Assembly (NCBI GenBank): GCA_002869365.1
Contig: PKTA01000142.1
Location: 1 to 55,417 of the forward strand
Direction of reading: 5' to 3'
Length of the DNA: 55,417 nt
Origin: Marinilabiliales bacterium
Lineage (GTDB): Bacteria; Bacteroidota; Bacteroidia; Bacteroidales; F082
Shown here: positions 45,490-54,900 of the stretch, one piece after another
Layout: the number at the start of each line of letters is the position of its first letter
Numbering within the stretch: position 1 is the stretch's first letter
Translations under genes and position numbers: made by a program
Notes under the pieces: model-generated
Database searches by the model: none
Seen by the model: only the letters and a program-made list of their open reading frames with translations
What the model was told of the DNA's origin: nothing

Positions 45490-46350
45490 ATGAAGAAACT
45501 CAATTTAGAAATAAAATATCCGCAAAATTATATTATTGAAAAGCCCGTTACCGGCGCATTTATTCTTTTTGTTTTTATTTTAGGTTTTACCATTATATAC
45601 CAGCCATTAGAAGCACAGAAAAGTCAGTGGTTTAATTTTGAAATAACCATATTTCTTTATTCATTTATTACTTCTTTCACTGCCTGGCTAACCATTATTT
45701 TGCTAAAAAAGGTTCGATTCTTTTCGGGAACAAATAATTGGTCAATCTTAAAAGAATTGATTGCTGTTTATTTGGTTCTACAAGTAATGGGTATAGCAAT
45801 ATTCTTAGCAGGATTTATATTTGAAAGTTCAACTGAAGTGTCGCGATGGAATTTTACTACTTTTTTCGATTCCTGTAAATATTCGTTTCTAATTGGGATA
45901 TTACCTTTTGCATTTTTTACGGCTAAAAATTACAGACATCGATTTCAAAAAAGTGAATCATTTGAATTACGAAACAATAATAAGGAAGAAGACGAAATAT
46001 TAATCAACATTAATTCAAACTTAAAAAAGGAGTCACTAACTTTTCGTGCAAACGAATTCCTTTTTGTTACTTCCGATGGAAATTATGCCATTTTCTATCT
46101 TTACCGGAATAATGAAATTAAGAAAGTTTCTATACGCAACTCTATCTCCAAAATCGAAAAACAACTTTCCGAATTCCCAAACTTTTTCCGATGCCACAGA
46201 GCATTTATTGTAAACATTAATAAAGTTGTCACAAAAAAAGGAAATGCTTTAGGGTACCTCCTTAACATTGCTAATTGCGATATCAAAGTTCCAGTTTCAA
46301 GACAAAAAGTAAAAATATTCGATAGTTTATTAAATAAAACTACTCATTAA
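45490..46350 (+). CDS. Membrane-bound LytTR-family transcriptional regulator
   Basis: A 286-residue protein with four membrane helices (about 24-42, 50-71, 90-108 and 128-145) and a C-terminal LytTR DNA-binding domain (about 170-280), recognised by FLFVTSDGNYAIFYLY, IRNSISKIEKQLSEFPNFFRCHRAFIVNINKV and VPVSRQKVKIF. There is no response-regulator receiver, so the membrane part itself may be the sensor. It lies 178 bases before the barrel receptor pseudogene, which is the likely target. Such membrane LytTR proteins are common in Bacteroidota. Confidence 0.9.
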   Translation: MKKLNLEIKYPQNYIIEKPVTGAFILFVFILGFTIIYQPLEAQKSQWFNFEITIFLYSFITSFTAWLTIILLKKVRFFSGTNNWSILKELIAVYLVLQVMGIAIFLAGFIFESSTEVSRWNFTTFFDSCKYSFLIGILPFAFFTAKNYRHRFQKSESFELRNNNKEEDEILININSNLKKESLTFRANEFLFVTSDGNYAIFYLYRNNEIKKVSIRNSISKIEKQLSEFPNFFRCHRAFIVNINKVVTKKGNALGYLLNIANCDIKVPVSRQKVKIFDSLLNKTTH

Positions 46351-46360
46351 ACCCTTGATA

Positions 46361-46421
46361 TTCGTAACAAATTTTTGTTTTTTATAACAAAAAATGTCGC
46401 CCTTTTTGCTGCCCGTAACAT
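46361..46421. promoter_or_regulatory. Candidate LytTR operator repeats
   Basis: Direct repeats TTCGTAACAA (46361-46370) and TTTATAACAA (46381-46390) lie exactly 20 bases apart, and CCCGTAACAT (46412-46421) follows about three helical turns on. LytTR proteins bind direct repeats spaced about two turns apart. They sit between the regulator and the receptor pseudogene. TTTTTGTT (46372-46379) and AACAAAAA (46386-46393) also form a hairpin, so this may partly be a terminator-like structure. Confidence 0.4.
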
Positions 46422-46528
46422 TTATTATCATTATATCCCAACTCTTTGAACTTCAACAAAAACCTTTGTTCATTTGCTGAAAATAATGAGATATGACAAC
46501 AGTAATAATATTCAGATCAGCAAGAAAA

Positions 46529-48865
46529 ATGATAATAAAAACGGTAATAATTTTTATTGTATTGCTGAAATTTGGTGATATAAAAGCTCAACAAGAATAT
46601 AAGATTAGCGGTATTATTTTAGATGATAATTCACTAGCCCTAGGTTTCGCTACAGTTGCTCTTTACAATCAGCAGGATTCGGCATTAATAACTGGTACAA
46701 TAACTGATGCCGACGGGAAGTTTGAAATAACAAACAATAAAACAGGAATCTATTGGCTTACGGTAAGTTTTATGGGTTATGAACCTCTGATAAAAAAAAT
46801 AACAATACAAGAGCCGAAATCAGTGGATGTTGGTGTTTTAGTTCTGCACCAAAGTGCAATACAACTTTCGGAGGCAATGGTTGTTGCTGAGCGAATAAAA
46901 GCCCGACAGGATCTGGTTAAAACAATTTATTATGTAAATACAAAAATGCTAAAAGCATCGAATACAGGAATTGATATGGTAAAGCTTGTGCCGGGCGTTC
47001 AGATAGATTTATTACACAATATTTCGCTAGAAGGCAAGCAAAATGTATTGGTTCTGGTAAACGGAGTTGAAAGAGATGCTAGTTTTTTAAATCAATTAAG
47101 TTCGGATAAGATTGACAAAATAGAAATTAATACCAATCCTGGGACTAAATATAGTTCTTAAATTTCAGGATTAATAAATGTTGTACTGAAAAAGGATAAT
47201 AACGTGGGGATAAACGGACATGTTTATGCCGAAATCCCTGTCAATTTGAACGAAGTTTATTCCTTTCCTAGTGCCGTAATAAACTATAATTTTAAAAAAA
47301 TTAATGTTTTCGCATCTTATAATGGAGAGTTTAGTTATTTCAATATTGATGCACATAATAAGAGAAGCGTCTTAATTCCATCTCATCAATTTGAAATTAA
47401 CAAGCAACAATCTATTCATCAAAAAAACTGGTCTCATAAAATTAATTTAGGCTTCGACTACTTCCTTGACGACAAGAATCAATTGAATTTTTATGGTTTT
47501 ATAAATCCCTACTCAAACGAATTCGATGGAAGTCTTACAATAAGTAAAACCATTGAAAATGAAATTATTAATTCCAGGGAATACATCAGAGATGATAAAG
47601 ATAAAAACCGTTCAGCATTTGCCTCTCTATATTACAAACACTTTTTTGCAACACCCGGAAAATAGTTTGAATTCGAAGTAAATTACTATAATTTTAATGC
47701 TCAAAACAGCACATGCCTCTATGATAATAACAGCGATGAAAGTCTTGTAAATATTGTGCAACCATCTGAAAATATGTTTAATGCACGTTTTGATTTTAGT
47801 CTTCCAATAAAGCCTAGATTAAAATTGGAAACTGGTATAAAAGAGAATATACAAATATTAAGTGATTATGAATTACCATCTTTCAACTATCGAAAAATCG
47901 TTACGGCAGCACATGCTACTTTGTCGTTTACATCAACCAGATTTCAAGTAAATGCAGGTGTGAGAGCTGAGAGTGCAATAATAAATTCATCGGAATTCCG
48001 GGAAAAGAATACACTTTCTATTCTGCCAAATTTGACGGCAAAATTCAATCTGTCAAATACGAGTTCAATAAAACTGTCGTATCGGAAATCTCTAAAACGA
48101 CCTCATGTTTATGAATTAAATCCAAACTCAAACTTTATTGACCCCTATACTACCCAACAAGGAAATCCACTTTTGAATCCTGTTACTAATCATGATTTGT
48201 CATTAGATTACTCAATTCTGATTAATAATAATTTCATTTCCATCGGAACTTTTTATTCACTGTCGTCGGAAGTAATTGAAAACATGAGCATTTTGAATAA
48301 ATCACTGCTCTTTGAAACAAGCACACAAAATTTAGGAAATATTAGTCAATACGGATTGAAATTATTTGGCAGTTTAAAACCTTATAAAAGCATTATTTTC
48401 AATCCTTTTATAAAGATTTTTTATATACAAACCCAAGTTAACCAGTTAGCAAAAGCAAATAGTATTACAAACCAAAGTTTGTTAGCTTTAGAGTCGGGTT
48501 TATCAATGACAGTTCTATTTAAATATGATATTGCACTTTCGCTTTTGTATAAATACAACAGTGCAAATGCCAAAATTCAAAATAAATATTTCGACGATGT
48601 TCTCTATTTTATGTCACTTGATAAAACTTTTTTCGGAAATCTAAAATTTGGACTTACAACTGCCATTCCGTTAAAACGGAAATTTACATACCAGGGAATT
48701 GAATCTGCAAACTCTAATTTTAATGTTCATTCTGAAGACAACATTAAAATGTCTGCATTTCCGTTGTGGTTTAAAATAAAATATTCGTTTGCATCAGGGA
48801 AAAAGGTTAACAGGATTAAAAGATCGAGTGATTTTAATGAGAATAGAATTAAAAAGGGATTTTAA
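46529..48865 (+). pseudogene. Outer-membrane beta-barrel receptor, interrupted by two in-frame stops
   Basis: One reading frame of about 778 codons with TAA at 47159-47161 and TAG at 47663-47665, and no frameshift: all three pieces are in the same frame. The first piece has a signal peptide (MIIKTVIIFIVLLKFGDIKAQ; an earlier ATG exists at 46493), a carboxypeptidase-regulatory-like domain (YKISGIILDDNSLALGFATV) and a plug-like domain (VKLVPGVQIDLLHNISLEG). The stop falls just before ISGLINVVLKK, which in intact relatives follows a Glu. The remaining parts are the barrel, ending without a clear terminal Phe (KKGF). Each stop is one base from a Glu codon. Probably a recently inactivated gene next to its LytTR regulator; readthrough is unlikely. 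Confidence 0.85.
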
Positions 48866-49051
48866 TGTATCATATTAGATGTAAGTTTCAGATGTATTTA
48901 TAATGCGGTGCAGTATAAATACATCTCTGATCATCTTTTACGACCTGTAGAAAATTTTAATTATTTAATTAATGAATTAGTTCTGTGCCGAATTATAAGT
49001 TCCATACTTTTAATTCTGTACAAAATTACCAAACACAAAAAAATAAGTCCT

Positions 49052-49789
49052 ATGAAATTATTAGCATCCACTGTAATAGTTTTATCACTTACCATGTATT
49101 CTTGTCAAGAGCAAGATACTCAAGTAATTATATGCAGTTCAATTCATGGCTTGCATAAAAGTAATAGTAATTATTCTTATGATGATCTATTCAACTACAT
49201 AGAGAACTTTGATCCTGAGATTGTGGGGGTAGAAATACGCCAGGAAGATATAGATAGTTCAGTATCTTATTTAAAGAATTACTACCCATTTGAAATGTAT
49301 GAAACTGCAAAACGAAATAGTATGAAATCGGTTTATGGGTTTGACTGGCTTGGAACCTCCATTGAAGGGAAGCCAATTTATAGTAATTACTTCAAGGAAA
49401 TAGATATTCTCAAATTGCAAAAACAATCCGGTACTGACAGCATTTTTCAGGAATCATTGAATGAATTGCACAAATTAGGTGCCTTGAAGAATGAAATTGC
49501 CAGTTCTTCAACAATTATTGAACTTAATGACGGAAGATATGACTCTTTAAATTCTTTATATTATCAAAAATTAGATAGTCTTTATTCGAATACTCCTTAT
49601 AGCAAAGTAGCAGAATTCTACAGAACCCGTGATAATCATATTTCAGAGAGAATAAATGATATCGTTTCAAAGCACAAAGGGAAGAGAATCATATTCATAT
49701 TAGGAGCAGATCATAGAAGTAATGCTGTTTATACTTTTCATGAAAGATTTGATAGCGATCCTTCTGTACACTTAGTAGAAATAAAATGA
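49052..49789 (+). CDS. TraB/ChaN-like lipoprotein (putative)
   Basis: A 245-residue lipoprotein starting at ATG 49052, where a signal with lipobox MYSC (Cys18) begins; a longer frame from 48908 lacks a sensible N-terminus. The mature part begins VIICSSIHGLHKSN with His residues, then FDPEIVGVEIRQED, and ends near IIFILGADHRSNAVYTFHE. This order (His at the start, Glu/Arg in the middle, G-A-x-H near the end) resembles TraB/GumN, ChaN and erythromycin-esterase-like folds, which are metal-dependent. The match is from pattern only and a catalytic role is unproven. Confidence 0.6.
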   Translation: MKLLASTVIVLSLTMYSCQEQDTQVIICSSIHGLHKSNSNYSYDDLFNYIENFDPEIVGVEIRQEDIDSSVSYLKNYYPFEMYETAKRNSMKSVYGFDWLGTSIEGKPIYSNYFKEIDILKLQKQSGTDSIFQESLNELHKLGALKNEIASSSTIIELNDGRYDSLNSLYYQKLDSLYSNTPYSKVAEFYRTRDNHISERINDIVSKHKGKRIIFILGADHRSNAVYTFHERFDSDPSVHLVEIK

Positions 49790-49799
49790 TGTATTCCAT

Positions 49800-49945
49800 G
49801 TGTGTAGTAAGCAGGAACTAGACCAAAAGCCTTACGGAGAGAATGCATCTCAAAAGTTATCCTGCCCTTTCGTGGGATCACCTTACGTTAAGACCTGAGT
49901 AGACTCTGGTAAGTTACGATAGGGAATTATGGTCTTATGAATATC
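49800..49945 (+). other. Structured GC-richer island; possible 5' remnant of a group II intron
   Basis: Non-coding and clearly GC-richer than the flanks. It starts with GTGTG (49800-49804), which fits the group II intron 5' consensus GTGYG, and shows possible pairings: GCAGGA (49811-49816) with TCCTGC (49860-49865), GAGA with TCTC inside it, GAGT (49897-49900) with ACTC (49903-49906), AGACC (49820-49824) with GGTCT (49931-49935), and CTTAC (49882-49886) with GTAAG (49909-49913). The tail GGTAAGTTACGATAGGGAAT resembles domain I of some introns. No reverse transcriptase and no domain V follow, so it would be a fragment. From 49946 to 50178 I see nothing coding. Confidence 0.35.
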
Positions 49946-50178
49946 AAAAGTTTATAAATTTCCAATTAAAATTACTTTAAATTTACCTCAATAAAAAAAA
50001 CCAATATTTCAATGCCTTTATTTTAAAAAAGCAATTATCTACAATGAAATTTGGTAGATATGTGTATTTTTGGTAAGCGTATAAACTTTGGCGGCAAATT
50101 CAGCAAACAAACAAAGAAGCTGTTAAATAGTGCATGCGATAAAAAAAGTTAATTTAGTACTTTTAAAACATATAGAGT

Positions 50179-51300
50179 ATGCCAATATTTATGGACCGAC
50201 ATGTTGTTTCTGAAACTATTACTGCCGAGAATGTTGCACAAATACATCAGGAAGATTTAAAAATTCAACACAAATATGATTGTAAGGGATTAACATATTG
50301 GTTCGATGATGACCGGAAAACGGCTTTTTGTTTGATTGAAGCACCCGACATAAATTCTATTATTGAGATGCATCATCATGCTCATGGCAATGTGCCTCAT
50401 CAAATTATTGAAGTTGACAAAACCATAGTTGAATCTTTTTTAGGTAGAATAGAGGATCCTGAAAAAGCCCGGAATACAACACTGAATATCATTAACGATA
50501 CAGCCTTTAGGACAATAATGGTGCTTAATATAGAAATTCACTCTTTTAAACATTCTGCTCCTCTTTCTGTTCATTCAGATTTACAAAAAATTTACAAACA
50601 GATAATTCCCATACTAAAATCGTTTAATGGAAATATTGTTCAGCAAAACGAAGATGGTTTACTAATTTCATTTAGAAAAGTTACAGAAGCTGTTTTATGT
50701 GCTTTAAAAATCAATGAAAACTATAGGATTTTCAGAACCCAATACCAAATTAATTTTACAGAATTATCTATCGGATTACATGCTGGTATTCCGGTAACCG
50801 AAAAAAAGTCCATTTTTGAAGATACTATTAAACTGGCTCAAAGGATGTGTTTTATTTCCATTGCTGAAATTGTTATATCAAATGAAGTAAAGCAATTATT
50901 TGATAGTGAGAATTTTGGACAAACTTTAAACAGTAACCAAATACACACGCTAACACCGATGGAAGAAAAATTTCTTACCAATTTAATGGAATTTACTGAA
51001 AAAGAATGGCAAAATGTCGACTTGAAAATCGAAGATTTCGAGAAATATATCGGTTTCAGCAAATCAAAACTCTATCGGGAGTTGATTCGGTTGACCGGGA
51101 AATCTCCACAAGTTTTTTTACTTCATTTCAGGCTACGAAAATCATTGCAACAATTGCAAAAGTTAAAAGGGAACATAAAAGAAGTGGCTTTCGATTCTGG
51201 ATTTAACAGCCCTTCCTATTATGCCAGATGCTTCCGTAAAAAATATGGAATTATACCTTCCTCGTTTGTTAGAAATAAACCAACTTATTTTTATTTTTAA
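50179..51300 (+). CDS. AraC-type regulator with nickel-binding-like and degenerate cyclase domains
   Basis: A 373-residue cytoplasmic protein with three parts. Residues 1-95 match the DUF4242/SCO4226 nickel-binding-like family (MPIFMDRHVV, EDLKIQHKYDCKGLTYWF, MHHHAHG, ESFLGRIEDPE). Residues about 108-245 resemble a class III nucleotidyl cyclase (SIGLHAGIPVTEKKSIFEDT), but the first metal-binding Asp is Asn117 (IMVLNIE in place of the usual FTDI) while Asp159 (NEDG) remains, so catalysis is unlikely. Residues about 265-370 are an AraC HTH ending DSGFNSPSYYARCFRKKYG. Likely a metal- or ligand-responsive regulator; the globin and cupin genes just downstream are candidate targets. Confidence 0.85.
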   Translation: MPIFMDRHVVSETITAENVAQIHQEDLKIQHKYDCKGLTYWFDDDRKTAFCLIEAPDINSIIEMHHHAHGNVPHQIIEVDKTIVESFLGRIEDPEKARNTTLNIINDTAFRTIMVLNIEIHSFKHSAPLSVHSDLQKIYKQIIPILKSFNGNIVQQNEDGLLISFRKVTEAVLCALKINENYRIFRTQYQINFTELSIGLHAGIPVTEKKSIFEDTIKLAQRMCFISIAEIVISNEVKQLFDSENFGQTLNSNQIHTLTPMEEKFLTNLMEFTEKEWQNVDLKIEDFEKYIGFSKSKLYRELIRLTGKSPQVFLLHFRLRKSLQQLQKLKGNIKEVAFDSGFNSPSYYARCFRKKYGIIPSSFVRNKPTYFYF

Positions 51301-51346
51301 TAAAGTCACTGAACCATAAATACTAGTGGAAGAACCAAATATGCTA

Positions 51347-51375
51347 TTGAATGATATTTAGTCGCAATATATTTG
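51347..51375 (+). promoter_or_regulatory. Candidate promoter of the truncated-hemoglobin gene
   Basis: TTG (51347-51349), an 18-base spacer and TATATTTG (51368-51375) match both parts of the Bacteroidota promoter. The ATG follows at 51403. Confidence 0.6.
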
Positions 51376-51402
51376 CTATCTAAACATTTAAAAGTATTTA
51401 TT

Positions 51403-51852
51403 ATGAAAAAACAATTCAAATTTTTATTTGCGCTTTTACTTATCACTTTCTCATTAAGCGCTCAAACACCAAACACTGAAACAAAATCACTCTTTGAAAG
51501 GTTGGGTGGATCAGTAGGCATAACCGCCATTGTTGATGACGTTATTCAAGCGCACATGAATAATCCGGCAATCAATGCACGCTTCAAACCATATATGGAT
51601 CAACCTGAGCGATTTGCAGAAATCAGACAACATACCATTGAATTTTTTAGCGCTGGTAGCGGTGGTTCAGTTGAATACAAGGGCAACGACATGACAACCA
51701 CACATCAGGGAATGAATATTAGTGCTACAGAATATATGTATGTAATTGACGATATTATGGGAGTTCTGAAAAAACATAATATTGATTATGAATCTCAAAA
51801 AGATGTGCTTGGTATTCTCTGGTCGTTAAAAGACACTATAATTTCTAAGTAA
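51403..51852 (+). CDS. Exported group I truncated hemoglobin
   Basis: A 149-residue protein: signal peptide (1-20, LSAQ) followed by a 2-on-2 globin of group I. Segments LFERLGGSVGITAIVDDVI and the proximal His101 in HQGMNIS are diagnostic. I use the ATG at 51403, which starts the signal peptide, over a TTG at 51373 inside the promoter. Most truncated hemoglobins are cytoplasmic; this one should be periplasmic or surface exposed. The family binds O2 or NO. It is followed by a cupin gene with a strong ribosome binding site, probably in one operon. Confidence 0.88.
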   Translation: MKKQFKFLFALLLITFSLSAQTPNTETKSLFERLGGSVGITAIVDDVIQAHMNNPAINARFKPYMDQPERFAEIRQHTIEFFSAGSGGSVEYKGNDMTTTHQGMNISATEYMYVIDDIMGVLKKHNIDYESQKDVLGILWSLKDTIISK

Positions 51853-51858
51853 TTTAAA

Positions 51859-51865
51859 AAGGAGG
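51859..51865 (+). promoter_or_regulatory. Strong Shine-Dalgarno site before the cupin gene
   Basis: AAGGAGG ends seven bases before the ATG at 51873. Such full sites are rare among the other genes here. Confidence 0.8.
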
Positions 51866-51872
51866 ATTAAAA

Positions 51873-52259
51873 ATGAAAATTGCGAAAGAGAATATTCAGG
51901 TAAAAATGGAAATACCAGGCGCTATTATTCGTCAGAGAAAAGATTTCGGTGATGCAACCGGATTAGGTAAAATAAGTTGTGAGTATTTCAGCCTGTCAGA
52001 GGGAGTTGATACCACCCCGCTATTTATGGGGCTTGAGGGAAACTTATGTCAATGTCCTCACTGGGGTTATGTTATTAAAGGTCAACTTACAACCTCAGAT
52101 GCCAATGGCATTCAGGAAACTGTCAACGCCAATGATATGTTTTATTGGCCGGCTGGGCATAATGTTAAGGTAAATTCTGATGCGGAAATAGTCATGTTCA
52201 GTCCTCAGCATGAACACAGCAATGTGATTAATCATATGATTGAGAAAACCAAGAGTTAA
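51873..52259 (+). CDS. Cupin-like small protein
   Basis: A 128-residue cytoplasmic protein of predicted single cupin fold: LFMGLEGNLCQCPHWGYVIKGQL in motif 1 position (His of PHWGYV, Cys pair before it) and MFYWPAGHNVKVNSDAEIVMFSP in motif 2 position (His of AGHNV). These His and Cys could bind a metal. The end carries HEHSNVINH, also His-rich. It follows the globin by 20 bases and is probably co-transcribed. Specific function not recognised. Confidence 0.7.
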   Translation: MKIAKENIQVKMEIPGAIIRQRKDFGDATGLGKISCEYFSLSEGVDTTPLFMGLEGNLCQCPHWGYVIKGQLTTSDANGIQETVNANDMFYWPAGHNVKVNSDAEIVMFSPQHEHSNVINHMIEKTKS

Positions 52260-52313
52260 GTCTATACCTAAATACAATTAAACATTGTTCTCATATTATA
52301 ATAAACTTGCTTA

Positions 52314-52344
52314 CAAAAAAGACAGATTCGTTCTGTCCTTCTTT
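52314..52344 (+). terminator. Hairpin after the cupin gene
   Basis: GACAGA (52321-52326) pairs with TCTGTC (52332-52337); a run of A precedes and CTTCTTT follows. The T tract is broken by C. Confidence 0.5.
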
Positions 52345-52362
52345 ACAGATTTATCTCAACAT

Positions 52363-52399
52363 GATTCCATCTTTATTTTCACCATGTAAAGATGGAATC
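52363..52399. terminator. Perfect 13-base inverted repeat
   Basis: GATTCCATCTTTA (52363-52375) pairs with TAAAGATGGAATC (52387-52399), followed by TATTTTATATAT. It may serve as a second terminator of the globin-cupin unit or be a repeat element. From 52400 to 52742 only A+T-rich sequence and a doubtful 42-codon frame (52603-52731) are seen. Confidence 0.55.
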
Positions 52400-52742
52400 T
52401 ATTTTATATATACAATAATAACACCCAAACCCGAAATAAACAAAATGTTGCTTTTTTGTCTAACTGATTGTAATATATTTAAATCAGGTCATTTCTCAAT
52501 CAAAAAAAAAGAAAACCTCAATTCAAATTTTACTATTAAATTAATTTCTAATTTTATGCCATAAATAATAATCTCTCATGGCTCAAAGCATATTTTATAA
52601 GCATGTTTAAACAGATAATTTTAAGTCCAGGTGTTATGATAGAAAATGAGATAATGACGATTCTTGAAACTTACAACAATTCCGTACTCAAACGACTGAT
52701 TTTTTTACCACAAGTACGTACAAAATATTAAACTTAAGCAAA

Positions 52743-54686
52743 ATGAGAATAAACAAAAGCATCCTTTTATTACTAAAAACATATTTAATAGTATTGTCGG
52801 TTTTTTCAATTTTTAGAGTAATATTATTTTTAACAGAATTAGATCTGCTTGATTTTGAGGAAGTACAAATTCTTACAATTGTTCAGTCCTTCATAATGGG
52901 AATTAGATTTGACATTGTAATTTCAGGATATATCCTTTTTCTTCCAGCCTTTGTTTTATTGATATTAGAGATAATTCGTGTCAACAGCAAGATTGTTGAA
53001 CAAATTATATTTTATTGGATATTTATTCTTTTTACCGTTGCTTTTATTATTTCTTCTGCAGATATTCCATATTTTAATCAGTTTTACGACCGTTTTTCAA
53101 TTGGTGCTTTCGAATGGATAGAGAATTTCGATTTTGTTGTATCAATGATAGTTCAGGAACCCAGGTATTTTCTGATTATTATCCCATTTTTAATACTTGT
53201 AACTCTATTCTATTTTCTGCTAAGAAAGTTTTTTTCACAAAAAAAGGAATCTGTTAAAATAAATATTGCCTTAAATACAGTTATCTCTTTATTATTCTTA
53301 GCTATAATGTTTATTGGTATTAGAGGAAGAGTTCAGGAAAAATCCCCAATTCAAATTGGAACTGCCTATTTTTCAGATAATTCATTTTTAAACAAACTTG
53401 GGTTAAATCCAGTTTTTACGCTTATGCGATCTTATCTTGATAGTTTTAATAAAGATAATAGTGAAATTCACCTGATGGATGATCAGGAGGCAATTGAAAA
53501 AGTTCAACATTATCTGAATATTAAAAATCCTGAATATAGTTCTCCAATCGCAAGAAAGGTACAGTTTGACACAATTCAGGATTCAAAACCCAATGTTGTA
53601 ATTGTTATTATGGAGGCTATGAGTGCTGCTAAGATGAGCCGATACGGAAACAAAAAGAACTTAACTCCATTTCTCGACAGTTTATCACATAATTCAATAT
53701 ACTTTGAAAATATTTACACAGCAGGCAAACACACATTTAATGGTATTTTTAGTACTCTTTTTTCATTTCCCGCATTGTACAGACAACATACAATGAAAAA
53801 TATTCATAAGTATGATGGCATTAGTAGTTCTCTTAAGAACATTGGCTATTCAACTACTTATTTTACAACCCACGACAGCCAATTTGATAATGTTGAAGGT
53901 TTTTTAAGAGCTAACGATTTTCAAAACATTATAAGTCAGGCCGATTATCCTTTGTCTGAAGTAAAAACAACCCTAGGTGTACCCGATGATTATATGTTTA
54001 GATATTCTGTTCCAGAGATAAGTAAACTTGCTAAAGAAGATAAGCCATTTTTTGTCACATTTATGACTGCCAGCGATCACGGACCATTTTACATCCCGGA
54101 ATATTTTCACCCAAAAAACAGTGACATAAAAGACCAAATTGTTGAGTATGCTGATTGGTCCTTACATAGATTTATACAATTAGCCTCAAAGGAAGACTGG
54201 TTTGACAATACAATTTTTATTTTTATTGCCGACCATGGAGCGCCTCTTAATGCCACATACGATATTCCATTAAATTACTTTCACTCCCCATTAATTTTTT
54301 ACGCTCCCAAAATTTTCAAATCCAACAAACAATATAAAAACATTGGAAGTCAAATTGATATCTATCCAACATTAATGGGATTAATAAATCAGGGATATGT
54401 TAACAATACACTTGGAATTGACTTAATACACCAAAAAAGAAAATATGCCATTATTAATGATGATGATAAAATAGGGATAATCGATTCCATGTATCTATGC
54501 ATTATGAAGAGCGACAATAATTTGCAATTATTCAAGTACAGAGATAAGGATAAAACCAATTATTTTGAACATAATAAAAGTAAAGCTTTTAAAATGGCTG
54601 ATTATGCAAAGTCAAATATGCAAGTGCATCAAAATATGCTCTTAAGTGGAGAAACAAGTTTACGCAATAAATTGAATATTAAATAA
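52743..54686 (+). CDS. LTA-synthase-like membrane sulfatase-fold protein
   Basis: A 647-residue protein with five N-terminal membrane helices (within 1-195) and a large periplasmic alkaline-phosphatase/sulfatase-fold domain. Metal and catalytic residues visible: Glu291 in VVIVIMEAMS, the nucleophile Thr331 in YTAGKHTFNGIFST, FMTASDHGPF, and FIFIADHGAPL. It belongs to the LtaS/MdoB/phosphoethanolamine-transferase superfamily. In Gram-negative Bacteroidota the usual products are phosphoglycerol or phosphoethanolamine transfers to envelope glycans or lipids; the exact acceptor is unknown. It seems monocistronic. Confidence 0.9.
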   Translation: MRINKSILLLLKTYLIVLSVFSIFRVILFLTELDLLDFEEVQILTIVQSFIMGIRFDIVISGYILFLPAFVLLILEIIRVNSKIVEQIIFYWIFILFTVAFIISSADIPYFNQFYDRFSIGAFEWIENFDFVVSMIVQEPRYFLIIIPFLILVTLFYFLLRKFFSQKKESVKINIALNTVISLLFLAIMFIGIRGRVQEKSPIQIGTAYFSDNSFLNKLGLNPVFTLMRSYLDSFNKDNSEIHLMDDQEAIEKVQHYLNIKNPEYSSPIARKVQFDTIQDSKPNVVIVIMEAMSAAKMSRYGNKKNLTPFLDSLSHNSIYFENIYTAGKHTFNGIFSTLFSFPALYRQHTMKNIHKYDGISSSLKNIGYSTTYFTTHDSQFDNVEGFLRANDFQNIISQADYPLSEVKTTLGVPDDYMFRYSVPEISKLAKEDKPFFVTFMTASDHGPFYIPEYFHPKNSDIKDQIVEYADWSLHRFIQLASKEDWFDNTIFIFIADHGAPLNATYDIPLNYFHSPLIFYAPKIFKSNKQYKNIGSQIDIYPTLMGLINQGYVNNTLGIDLIHQKRKYAIINDDDKIGIIDSMYLCIMKSDNNLQLFKYRDKDKTNYFEHNKSKAFKMADYAKSNMQVHQNMLLSGETSLRNKLNIK

Positions 54687-54900
54687 TTAAGCGATGGTCT
54701 AGTTAATATTGGTGTTTACTAACATTTAAATTAGACATATAAAGACTAATTTTGACTGGTAATAAAAATGTCGGAATAATAATAGACAATCAATAAACCT
54801 GTTTCTAATAATTCAGGTATTTTCAATTAGAGGTTTCATAAATAACTATTTTCCTTACATTTACAACTAAAAAACAAGTATCAATACATCTCTTGTTTAA

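Noticed and set aside
46493-48865. Three separate genes or a frameshift in the receptor region
   Set aside because: All three pieces are in the same frame and together give one continuous receptor; only stop codons interrupt it.
52307-52564. 85-codon open frame
   Set aside because: It runs through two hairpins, starts with a non-ATG codon, and its product has no domain-like pattern.
52603-52731. 42-codon frame starting MFKQIILSPGVMIENE, 11 bases before the LTA-synthase-like gene
   Set aside because: Placement is attractive but no family, membrane segment or ribosome site supports it; left out as unproven.
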